From assembly GCA_900765125.1 (NCBI GenBank), contig CAAFQL010000149.1:1-6236 (forward strand): a stretch of 6,236 bases of DNA, in the 5' to 3' direction. How positions within the stretch are numbered: position 1 is the first letter of the stretch; each line of letters starts with the position of its first letter. The notes beneath the pieces are model-generated. The model did no database searches, was not told the origin of the DNA, and was given only the letters and a program-made list of their open reading frames with translations. Position numbers and translations under genes: made by a program. Of this stretch, positions 1-6,157 are shown one piece after another. Source of the DNA: Oscillospiraceae bacterium. GTDB taxonomy: Bacteria > Bacillota > Clostridia > Oscillospirales > Ruminococcaceae.

Positions 1-5
1 AGGAG
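1..5 (+). promoter_or_regulatory. Ribosome-binding site of the lipoprotein gene
   Basis: AGGAG lies 9 bases before the ATG at 15 and only 3 bases before the in-frame TTG at 9. The spacing selects the ATG at 15. Any promoter would lie outside the window. Confidence 0.75.
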
Positions 6-14
6 AATTTGTGT

Positions 15-731
15 ATGAAAAAAATATATTCAGCTATGTTTTCAGCGGCAATTGCAATGATAATGACCGCCTGCGGAACGATTTCTCCGCCAACAGCACA
101 AACGACAACGGCAGTTACAACAGCCGAAACCAATGTGCAAAGCTTGACGGACTTATCTTCATCTTCGGACTCTGACAGCAAAGTTGATTCAGAAAAAATA
201 CAATCCGATACCTTTATCGCAGAGTTTTTCGATTCAAATATCAGCTTTGAAGATACAAGCGAATTGGTTACTGAGTCGATGAAAGGCTGTTCCTTTGAAT
301 CGGAAAAAGATGAGTCAAACGGAATACAGAAAATTATGCTTAAAGGCAAAAACGGCGGAGGAATAGTTAATGTTCTATGCATTGATTTAAGTCAAAGTAA
401 TCTTGATTACGACATGGAATATATCCTTGAAAACTTCGGGGATTACTATTTCGGACAGACCTCCGCACAGATGAGCGGTATCACTGAGGATGATTTTGTG
501 TCAAATTATCGTATGACAACAAATGTATATTCAAAAGGAAAATATCAGCAGTACGGCTCTGTTCAGAAGTCTGACGGTATGGTGACGCAGTTTGGGTACA
601 CGGAAACCTATGCTGTGCTTAGTGAAAACAAGCTGACAGTAGTATCAGGAGCATATCTCGGTACGGATATGATGGAAAGACAGAGTTTTTCGCAGCTTTT
701 GGGTAAGCTTGATGAAAATGTCAAGTATTAA
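15..731 (+). CDS. Putative secreted lipoprotein of unknown function
   Basis: The 238-residue product starts with a typical lipoprotein signal: lysines at 2-3, a hydrophobic stretch at about 4-17, then M-T-A-C with the candidate lipidated cysteine at residue 20. Lipidation by Lgt and cleavage by signal peptidase II would anchor it on the outer face of the membrane. Residues about 22-60 form a Thr/Ser/Asp-rich linker, usual for a tether, followed by a likely globular domain of about 175 residues that I do not recognise. The ATG at 15 is chosen over the in-frame TTG at 9 because of its spacing from AGGAG. The -3 lipobox residue is Met rather than the usual Leu, a mild deviation. The gene ends 14 bases before the Toprim gene with no terminator between, so the two are probably cotranscribed. 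A role in cell-surface contact, exclusion or host interaction is possible but is inference. Confidence 0.8.
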   Translation: MKKIYSAMFSAAIAMIMTACGTISPPTAQTTTAVTTAETNVQSLTDLSSSSDSDSKVDSEKIQSDTFIAEFFDSNISFEDTSELVTESMKGCSFESEKDESNGIQKIMLKGKNGGGIVNVLCIDLSQSNLDYDMEYILENFGDYYFGQTSAQMSGITEDDFVSNYRMTTNVYSKGKYQQYGSVQKSDGMVTQFGYTETYAVLSENKLTVVSGAYLGTDMMERQSFSQLLGKLDENVKY

Positions 732-745
732 AGGTTGGTGTAGTT

Positions 746-2149
746 ATGCCATATATCCCATTTACAGACGAACAAAAAGTCCTTGCAAATTCGGTAGACT
801 TGGAGCAGTTTTTGCGTATGCGGGGTGAAAAGCTGGAACGTGTCGGCAGAGAGCATAAGCTCATTTACTACGACGGTTCGGGCAGGCACGACAGCATAAC
901 GCTCCGTGGCTCGACTTGGTTCGACCATAAAAATCAAGTGGGCGGCGGAGCAATAAAATTCATGCAGGAATTCTATGATATGGACTTTCAGACGGCTGTT
1001 CACGAACTGTTAGGACAGACGATAACTCCCCTCTCTTATGCTCCTTCAAAAGCTGTTGTGCATGAAGAAAAAACAAAAGAGTTCAAGCTTCCCGAAGCGA
1101 ACAGCAATATGCACAGAGTGTTCGCATACCTCATAAAACAGCGGTTTATTAATCCCGAAATTATCAGTTTTTTTGCAAAACAGCATACACTTTATGAGGA
1201 CAAACAGCACCACAATGCAGTGTTTGTAGGGCTTGATGAAAACGGAGTTCCAAGACAGGCAAGCAAGCGTTCAACCAATTCTTTCGGGAAAACTTTCCGC
1301 ATTACCTGCGAGGGTTCAGATACTCGCTACAGCTTTTCTCACTTTGGCAAGTTGGAAAAGCTGTTCGTTTTTGAAGCCCCGATAGATATGCTTTCGTACC
1401 TTACTTTGCACCCCGAAAATTGGCAACAGCACTCATATATTGCAATGAACGGTGTTTATGAAAATGCCGTTTTAACAGCGTTAAAGAATCACTCAAACAT
1501 CAATGAAATTGTGCTTTGCGTGGATAATGATGAGGGCGGAATCGAGGCTGTTGACAGACTTCGGGATATACTCACAGAAAACGGATATCCAAACGTTAAA
1601 TGGCTTGCACCTAAATTCAAAGATTGGAACGAAATTTTAAAGGCAAAAAACGGAGCGGAATTTTTGCCTGCTGTTCCTCATAAGCGAAAGGAAGAATATC
1701 TGAAAGAAGTGAGTGAACTTGTGTATCTGAAATGCCGTCCTGATAAGCTGACCTCGCAGATCTATGCAACGTTTAAAAACAGACAATACAAATATTTGGC
1801 TGAGTATGCACTTGCAAGCTCTGCTTTTTTTATTGCACCAAAGGACGAAAATCTGATGTTTGAAAAGTTAAAATTCAAGCTGAAAGATGAGTACAAGCCT
1901 TACACCGACAAGGGCAAAAAGGCACAGAAACAAAGGGCTTTGCAGGATTGTGTGCAGGAGGTTTTGCGTGATCTTAAGCGGACTGCCCGTACCCGTGAAC
2001 AGTCGGTAAATACGGCGAAATTGCTGTATCAGCTTGCGGATAGTGCTGTCAGATTATCGGTTGAGGAAGCTTTAAGTGTTCCTATTCAGGAGCAGTGCGA
2101 GGATATAGATATCGTTTCTGAACCCGAACCTTGTATGGAATTTGGTTGA
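746..2149 (+). CDS. DUF3991/Toprim-domain protein, DnaG-primase-like, of a conjugative element
   Basis: The 467-residue protein resembles the DUF3991-plus-Toprim proteins common in Firmicute conjugative elements. Residues about 17-90 follow the layout of the DnaG CHC2 zinc-binding domain, including a Gly-rich turn (VGGGAIKFM, 65-73) and the following helix (DFQTAVHELL, 80-89), but this part has no cysteine at all, so the zinc site is absent. The Toprim fold is at about 204-300: acidic residue E210 in FVFEAPID, the D-x-D pair D260/D262 in LCVDNDEGG, and KDWNE at 292-296. These residues bind Mg2+ in primases and topoisomerases. The C-terminal part (about 310-467) is mostly charged, predicted helical, and not recognised. 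A role in priming or processing transferred DNA is inferred from family and context. The ATG is preceded by only a weak AAAGG (730-734). The reading frame continues open beyond the TGA to 2251. Confidence 0.82.
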   Translation: MPYIPFTDEQKVLANSVDLEQFLRMRGEKLERVGREHKLIYYDGSGRHDSITLRGSTWFDHKNQVGGGAIKFMQEFYDMDFQTAVHELLGQTITPLSYAPSKAVVHEEKTKEFKLPEANSNMHRVFAYLIKQRFINPEIISFFAKQHTLYEDKQHHNAVFVGLDENGVPRQASKRSTNSFGKTFRITCEGSDTRYSFSHFGKLEKLFVFEAPIDMLSYLTLHPENWQQHSYIAMNGVYENAVLTALKNHSNINEIVLCVDNDEGGIEAVDRLRDILTENGYPNVKWLAPKFKDWNEILKAKNGAEFLPAVPHKRKEEYLKEVSELVYLKCRPDKLTSQIYATFKNRQYKYLAEYALASSAFFIAPKDENLMFEKLKFKLKDEYKPYTDKGKKAQKQRALQDCVQEVLRDLKRTARTREQSVNTAKLLYQLADSAVRLSVEEALSVPIQEQCEDIDIVSEPEPCMEFG

Positions 2150-2252
2150 TGCGATACCCTCCGCCTCACAGCGCAATACCTTGAAGATAACAAACTAACT
2201 ATCTTATTAAATACAAAAGAAAGCATATTTTATACAGATTGGAAGTGGTGAA
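2150..2252 (+). other. Intergenic gap with in-frame extension of the Toprim gene
   Basis: These 103 bases separate the Toprim stop from the VirD4 start. In the Toprim frame there are 33 sense codons after the TGA (2147-2149) before a second TGA at 2249-2251, one base before the VirD4 start codon. The extension contains no start codon with a ribosome-binding site. A separate 11-codon frame starts at ATG 2149-2151, overlapping the Toprim stop as TGATG, and ends at 2184. A short A/T-rich inverted repeat (AAGATA 2184-2189, TATCTT 2200-2205) has no T-run after it. I see no convincing promoter. Confidence 0.4.
2241..2245 (+). promoter_or_regulatory. Ribosome-binding site selecting the TTG start of virD4
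   Basis: GGAAG ends 7 bases before TTG at 2253. The first in-frame ATG (2268) is 22 bases away, too far for this site, so the TTG is the better start. Confidence 0.55.
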
Positions 2253-4028
2253 TTGAATGAAAAACAAATGATTTTAATAGGCGCACTTGTTGTTGCTTTT
2301 ATCGCCTTTTTAGTGGTTGTAAATCTGCTTGACAACAAGTCGCTTAACGGAATAAAGGCTAAAAAGATCGGTGACGGACAGCATGGAACTGCGAGGTGGG
2401 CGACGAGAACGGAGATAAAGCGTACTTTTATCCCTTTGCCATTTGAACCTGAGAAATGGCGCAAAGGTGAAAATCTGCCGACTGTTCAAGGAACTGTTGT
2501 AGCCTGCCGAACGCACGGCAAAAAGACTGTTGCTCTTGTGGATGACGGTGATGTGCATACTCTTATGATCGGCGCCGCAGGAGTCGGCAAGACCGCTTAC
2601 TTTTTGTATCCGAATATAGAGCTTGCCTGTGCTTCGGGAATGTCGTTTGTCAGTACAGACACAAAGGGAGATGTGGCGAGAAATTACGGAACTATCGCCA
2701 AAAAGTATTACGGCTACAATGTTTCTGTGCTTGATTTAAGAAATCCGACAAGGGGGGATGAGAACAACATTTTGCACCTTGTGAATAAATATATGGATCT
2801 GTATTTGCAGGACAAAACCAATCTTTCTGCGAAAGCAAAAGCGGAAAAGTATGCAAAGATAACAGCAAAGACAATTATCAATATCGGCGGAGGTGACAGC
2901 CACAGCTACGGACAAAACGCTTTTTTCTACGATGCAGCAGAGGGCTTGCTTGCCTCGGTTATCCTGCTTTTGGCGGAGTTTGGCGACAAAAACGAAAGGC
3001 ATATTGTTTCAGTTTTTAAGCTGATCCAAGACCTTTTGGCAAAGTATCAGCCTGCGCCGAAAGCCAAGCCTAAAATGTATTTTACAAAGCTTATGGACAA
3101 GCTCCCAAGCGAACACAAAGCCAAATGGCTTGCAGGAGCGGCTCTGAATGCTTCCGATCAGTCAATGCTGTCCGTAATGAGTACGGCATTGTCCCGATTA
3201 AACAGCTTTCTCGATACAGAAATGGAACAGCTTTTGTGCTTCGGAACAGCGGTGGACGCAGAGAAATTCTGCTCCGAAAAGTCTGCTATCTTTATTGTTC
3301 TTCCCGAAGAAGATACAAGTAAGTATTTCATGGTATCGCTTTTAATTCAGCAGTTATACCGTGAGATTTTGGTGATAGCCGATGAGAACGGCGGTAAGCT
3401 TAAAAACAGAGTTATGTTTTACTGCGACGAGTTTGGCACGTTCCCGAAAATAGACGGTGCTGAAGCAATGTTCTCCGCAGGACGTTCAAGAAAAATATCG
3501 ATAATTGCGATAATTCAGTCCTTTGCACAGCTTGAACAGAACTACGGAAAACAGGGCATGGAGATAATCACCGACAACACTCAGCTTACCGTGTTCGGAG
3601 GTTTTGCGCCAAATTCTCAATCAGCGGAAGTACTGTCAAAAGCGTTGGGAGAGCAAACTGTATTGTCAGGTTCTGTGTCGTGCGGAAAGGAAAAATCACA
3701 GTCACTTCAGATGATAGGCAGACCGCTTATGACTGTGGACGAACTCAAATCTATGCCAAAAGGTCAATTTATCGTAATGAAAACAGGAACACACCCGATG
3801 ATTTCAAAGCTGAAATTGTTCTTTAAATGGGGGATTAAATTTGAGGGAGAATACTGTCTCCCTGATAAAACAGCAAGGCAGGTTTGTTACAAAAATCGTG
3901 ATGAATTAATCAGAGATGTGGAGGTTAAATATCCGCAGAAAAAAGCTGTTGCTGCGGAAATTGAAGTGTCTGTCGATGATGAAGAATTTGATGAATTTCC
4001 GATGAGAAAAGCGAAAATTAAAACGTGA
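2253..4028 (+). CDS. VirD4/TraG-like conjugative coupling ATPase, CD1115 type
   Basis: This 591-residue inner-membrane ATPase would recruit the relaxase-DNA complex and deliver it to the type IV secretion channel. One hydrophobic segment (about residues 6-26) anchors the N terminus. Residues 41-49 (DGQHGTARW) are a conserved-looking lead-in of the TraG family. Walker A is GAAGVGKT at 107-114 (K113, T114), followed by STDTKGD at 134-140. Walker B is VMFYCDEFG at 387-395 with D392/E393. The later RSRKISIIAIIQSFAQLEQ segment (411-429) matches the helicase-like motif of coupling proteins. Length is normal for the VirD4-like CD1115 family of Clostridia. The C-terminal tail is rich in Asp, Glu and Lys. 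The start is TTG, supported by GGAAG 7 bases upstream. The stop overlaps the AGGAGG of the next gene, indicating a tight operon. Confidence 0.93.
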   Translation: MNEKQMILIGALVVAFIAFLVVVNLLDNKSLNGIKAKKIGDGQHGTARWATRTEIKRTFIPLPFEPEKWRKGENLPTVQGTVVACRTHGKKTVALVDDGDVHTLMIGAAGVGKTAYFLYPNIELACASGMSFVSTDTKGDVARNYGTIAKKYYGYNVSVLDLRNPTRGDENNILHLVNKYMDLYLQDKTNLSAKAKAEKYAKITAKTIINIGGGDSHSYGQNAFFYDAAEGLLASVILLLAEFGDKNERHIVSVFKLIQDLLAKYQPAPKAKPKMYFTKLMDKLPSEHKAKWLAGAALNASDQSMLSVMSTALSRLNSFLDTEMEQLLCFGTAVDAEKFCSEKSAIFIVLPEEDTSKYFMVSLLIQQLYREILVIADENGGKLKNRVMFYCDEFGTFPKIDGAEAMFSAGRSRKISIIAIIQSFAQLEQNYGKQGMEIITDNTQLTVFGGFAPNSQSAEVLSKALGEQTVLSGSVSCGKEKSQSLQMIGRPLMTVDELKSMPKGQFIVMKTGTHPMISKLKLFFKWGIKFEGEYCLPDKTARQVCYKNRDELIRDVEVKYPQKKAVAAEIEVSVDDEEFDEFPMRKAKIKT

Positions 4029-4033
4029 GGAGG
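4028..4033 (+). promoter_or_regulatory. Ribosome-binding site of the winged-helix gene
   Basis: A perfect AGGAGG begins on the last base of the virD4 stop codon and sits 10 bases before TTG at 4044. An ATG at 4037 is only 3 bases away and opens just a 30-codon frame, so TTG is preferred. Confidence 0.7.
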
Positions 4034-4043
4034 CTGATGCAAA

Positions 4044-4334
4044 TTGATATTTCCAAGAAGAATTTACGATTTAGGTCTGAGCCACAAGGCTGTGGCTGTG
4101 TACTGTTATCTTGCAAACCGTGCGGATAAAAACGGAGAATGTTTTCCCTCTGTGCGCAGGATCGCAGAAGATTTGAGCATACACAAAAGTACAGTGTATC
4201 GTGCATTTACGGAACTTGAAAACCGTGGATTGTTAGAACGGATACCTCGCTATCATATCCAAGGAGGACGGCGAAGCTCGCTGTACAGAGTAAAGGGCGA
4301 GATAACAAAGGCAGGAGGTGGTGCGGATGTTTGA
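4044..4334 (+). CDS. Small winged-helix DNA-binding protein
   Basis: The 96-residue protein has a helix-turn-helix at about 35-65: SVRRIAEDLSIHKSTVYRAF forms the two helices, ENRGLLER leads into a wing, and the basic strand GGRRSSLYRV (74-83) would complete it. The N-terminal part (SHKAVAVYCYLANRAD, 13-28) resembles the first helix of replication-initiator/DnaD-type winged helices and of small regulators found in transfer operons of Firmicute elements. It most likely binds element DNA, as a regulator of transfer genes or an accessory of DNA processing; the sequence does not tell which. The start is TTG, chosen from the perfect AGGAGG 10 bases upstream. It follows virD4 by 15 bases, and its last 8 bases overlap the start of the next gene, so translation of the two is probably coupled. 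Confidence 0.85.
   Translation: MIFPRRIYDLGLSHKAVAVYCYLANRADKNGECFPSVRRIAEDLSIHKSTVYRAFTELENRGLLERIPRYHIQGGRRSSLYRVKGEITKAGGGADV
4313..4318 (+). promoter_or_regulatory. Ribosome-binding site of the TrbL-like gene, inside the upstream gene
   Basis: AGGAGG, extending to AGGAGGTG, lies within the last codons of the winged-helix gene, 8 bases before ATG at 4327. It selects ATG 4327 over the in-frame GTG codons at 4318 and 4321, which overlap or abut the site itself. Confidence 0.85.
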
Positions 4335-5253
4335 TTGGATCTCAGACGCCATTGACTGGATAGGCGACGGAATATCAAGCCTTTGGGACAATACAATAGG
4401 TTCTGCGGTAGATACCATAACAGACGCAATCTGGGATGTAATGTTTGAGTGGCTGTTCAACCTCATTTACGGCGCAGTTGCCGATCTTTTTGAATTTATC
4501 AATGCAAGCACAAGCAGTATTTTCGCTCTGTCGTGGGTGCAGTCGTTCATAGCATTGTTCCACAGTCTCGCATGGATGCTGTTTGTCTGCGGACTTATCG
4601 TAGCGGTATTTGACACGGCGATAGCCTATGAATCTGGTCAGGCGAACATCAAAAACACTTGTCTGAACGTGCTGAAAGGCTTTATGGCGGCAAGTTTGGT
4701 TACTGTTGTTCCGCAAAGACTTTACTCGTTTTGCGTTAATTTGCAGGGTACATTTTCAAGCGATTTGCTTGGAAATTTCATATCGGGAACAACAACGACA
4801 GTAGCTGATTCGGGGCTGACCGTGATTATGGCACTGGCGATGGACGTAAGTCTGTTCAGCCTGTTTTTTATCATACTTTTCGGCTATTGTACAGTGAAAG
4901 TTGTGTTTTCAAACATCAAGCGTGGCGGCATCATGCTGTGTCAGATTGCTGTGGGAAGTCTGTATCTTTTTGGAGTTCCGAGAGGTTACACAGACGGATT
5001 TTACAGCTGGTGCAAGCAGGTCATTGCGACTTGTCTGACGGCATTTTTGCAGACAACGATACTCTATCTCGGACTGCTGACCTACACTCAGCACGCTCTG
5101 CTTGCGGTGGGAATGTGCTTGTCGGCAACGGAAGTTCCGAGGATTGCGCAGATGTATGGGTTGGACACTTCCGTAAGAGTCAATATGATGAGTGTTAGTC
5201 ATACTGTTTCTATGGGGGCTAAGGCTGTCGGTTTGATTAAGGGGAAAGCGTAA
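4327..5253 (+). CDS. TrbL/VirB6-like multi-spanning conjugation membrane protein
   Basis: The 308-residue protein begins with an amphipathic Trp/Asp/Ile-rich region (residues 1-35), then hydrophobic segments at about 36-58, 76-98, 114-130, 163-193, 201-216 and 231-266. Charged loops include YESGQANIKN (101-110) and SNIKRGG (195-201). The C-terminal motif ATEVPRIAQMYGLDTS (267-282) is of the kind seen in TrbL-like membrane proteins that follow virD4 in Clostridial conjugative elements (DUF6045-like; named from memory). VirB6/TrbL proteins form the inner-membrane part of the DNA-transfer channel, and that role is inferred here from topology and position. The ATG at 4327 is set by AGGAGGTG and overlaps the previous gene by 8 bases. 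There is no terminator after the stop; a promoter for the next gene begins 13 bases later. The protein ends in a short basic tail without the long C-terminal domain of some TrbL proteins. Confidence 0.82.
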   Translation: MFDWISDAIDWIGDGISSLWDNTIGSAVDTITDAIWDVMFEWLFNLIYGAVADLFEFINASTSSIFALSWVQSFIALFHSLAWMLFVCGLIVAVFDTAIAYESGQANIKNTCLNVLKGFMAASLVTVVPQRLYSFCVNLQGTFSSDLLGNFISGTTTTVADSGLTVIMALAMDVSLFSLFFIILFGYCTVKVVFSNIKRGGIMLCQIAVGSLYLFGVPRGYTDGFYSWCKQVIATCLTAFLQTTILYLGLLTYTQHALLAVGMCLSATEVPRIAQMYGLDTSVRVNMMSVSHTVSMGAKAVGLIKGKA

Positions 5254-5265
5254 ATAAATATTGGT

Positions 5266-5294
5266 TTGACAGACAGTGAGGTTTGTGATATACT
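5266..5294 (+). promoter_or_regulatory. Strong housekeeping-type promoter for the thuA-like gene
   Basis: TTGACA (5266-5271) is followed by a 17-base spacer and TATACT (5289-5294), with an extended -10 TGA (5286-5288). This matches the sigma-A consensus at 6/6 and 5/6 positions with ideal spacing. The start of transcription should be near 5301, giving a leader of about 105 bases before the ATG at 5408. I see no clear operator palindrome over it. Confidence 0.85.
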
Positions 5295-5407
5295 TTTATT
5301 AGTTTACTTTTTAAAATTGAGCGACAAATCGGAATTTAACGCACATCTAAAAAACGAGAATTCACAGAAACGTAGCCATAAAATGGTGATGAAAGGACGT
5401 ATGACTT
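5295..5407 (+). other. Leader region of the thuA-like gene
   Basis: This A/T-rich leader carries no stable hairpin or riboswitch motif that I can recognise. AAAGGA (5392-5397) lies 10 bases before the ATG and is the likely ribosome-binding site. An 11-codon-plus-stop-scale frame (ATG 5383 to TAA 5413-5415; also ATG 5401) overlaps the thuA-like start in another frame and could be a chance event. GAGCGACAAAT (5319-5329) nearly repeats after the gene at 6052-6062. Confidence 0.4.
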
Positions 5408-6043
5408 ATGAGTAAAAAAGTATTTGTTTTGGTACACGATTACTGGCATCACGATGATTCCATCAAGCCTATGATGGACTATCTTTTTAACGCAGATTAT
5501 GAAGTAACATTCACAAAGAAGCCAAATGATTATTTCAACGGGCAGTTTGATTTGTTTTTGTCTTTCAAAGATCCTATTGAAAATGATCAGATTCCTACTC
5601 CAATCTGGTGTGATGAAAAATGGACGGAGAAATTTCTGAATGATGTTCAGAATGGTATGGGAACGATTATGCTTCACGCATCACTTACTGATTACACAGA
5701 AAATCACGCAATCCTCACAAATGTTGTAAGAAGTAACTTTATCACTCATCCCGAACAATGTCCGCTTACTGTAAAACCGATAGCAGAACATCCGATTATT
5801 GAAGGCATTGGCAAATTCACATTCCCTGATTTTGACGAACATTATGTAATGAAAATGATTCCGAATGCTGATACAACGATTCTTGCAGAAACCGTTTCAA
5901 AGAACGGCGTTCAGCCTGCTGTATGGATTCACACCTATGGCAAGGGAAAAATCTGCTGTATCGTTCCTGCACACACTACCCAAAATCTGACCTGTGAACC
6001 ATTTGTCAAACTTGTAAAGAATGCTATTGATTGGGTTTTATAG
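5408..6043 (+). CDS. ThuA-domain protein, class I glutamine-amidotransferase-like fold
   Basis: The 211-residue protein covers a single ThuA-like domain at normal length. N-terminal FVLVHDYWHHDD (6-17) is a strand followed by a His/Asp-rich loop; MGTIMLHAS (84-92) occupies the position of the amidotransferase nucleophile elbow, with His90 rather than Cys. HPIIEGI (128-134), DEHYVMKM (143-150) and PAVWIHTYGKGKICCIVPAHT (170-190) match the C-terminal ThuA pattern P-x-x-W-x-H-x-Y-G-K-G...G/A-H-T. ThuA proteins act in trehalose and related sugar catabolism, including 3-keto-sugar metabolism; the substrate here is unknown, and amidotransferase activity is not expected without the Cys. No signal peptide, so cytosolic. 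It has its own promoter and terminator and sits between two conjugation genes, so I read it as cargo. Hand counts show lower G+C than the neighbouring gene: 20 of 60 bases in 5461-5520, 5521-5580 and 5821-5880, against 32 in 4561-4620 and 31 in 4921-4980. Confidence 0.88.
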   Translation: MSKKVFVLVHDYWHHDDSIKPMMDYLFNADYEVTFTKKPNDYFNGQFDLFLSFKDPIENDQIPTPIWCDEKWTEKFLNDVQNGMGTIMLHASLTDYTENHAILTNVVRSNFITHPEQCPLTVKPIAEHPIIEGIGKFTFPDFDEHYVMKMIPNADTTILAETVSKNGVQPAVWIHTYGKGKICCIVPAHTTQNLTCEPFVKLVKNAIDWVL

Positions 6044-6101
6044 CATTAATAGAGCGTCAAATTACAGTTTGTCGAACAGTTACAACAAAATATTATTGAG
6101 C

Positions 6102-6131
6102 ACAGTCAAGCAAAAGCTTGGCTGTTTTTTT
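6102..6131 (+). terminator. Intrinsic terminator after the thuA-like gene
   Basis: ACAGTCAAGC (6102-6111) pairs with GCTTGGCTGT (6116-6125) as a 10-base-pair stem with one G-U pair and an AAAA loop, followed by an unbroken T-run (6125-6131). It should end the thuA-like transcript 59 bases after its stop. It also lies 26 bases before the start of the next transfer gene, so it would reduce readthrough into it. Confidence 0.9.
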
Positions 6132-6157
6132 ATGTGAAAAAATGGAGTGTGAAAAAA

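Noticed and set aside
728..1003. Minus-strand open frame over the start of the Toprim gene
   Set aside because: It lies opposite a recognised gene, has no ribosome-binding site of note, and its product resembles no family I know.
2147..2149. TGA read as selenocysteine or tryptophan
   Set aside because: There is no visible selenocysteine insertion hairpin, and TGA ends the VirD4 and winged-helix genes normally.
2184..2205. Possible terminator hairpin after the Toprim gene
   Set aside because: The stem is six A/T-rich pairs with a ten-base loop and no T-run, too weak for an intrinsic terminator.
2181..2210. Possible promoter TTGAAG with 18-base spacer and TATTAA before virD4
   Set aside because: Two mismatches in the -10 and two in the -35 with suboptimal spacing in A/T-rich DNA; not better than chance.
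2559..2600. Degenerate Walker A in VirD4
   Set aside because: GAAGVGKT has an unusual Ala-Ala, but still fits the G-x-x-x-x-G-K-T/S pattern, and Walker B is intact, so there is no sign of inactivation.
4375..4716. Minus-strand open frame of 113 codons opposite the TrbL-like gene
   Set aside because: The plus strand encodes a clear membrane protein here; the opposite frame is Cys/Arg/His-rich and lacks features of a real protein.
5295..5407. Riboswitch in the thuA-like leader
   Set aside because: No paired stems or conserved core of a known riboswitch class could be found by eye; the sequence is simple and A/T-rich.
5336..5677. Minus-strand open frame opposite the thuA-like gene
   Set aside because: It is a shadow of the ThuA coding sequence and its leader, with no supporting promoter or family match.
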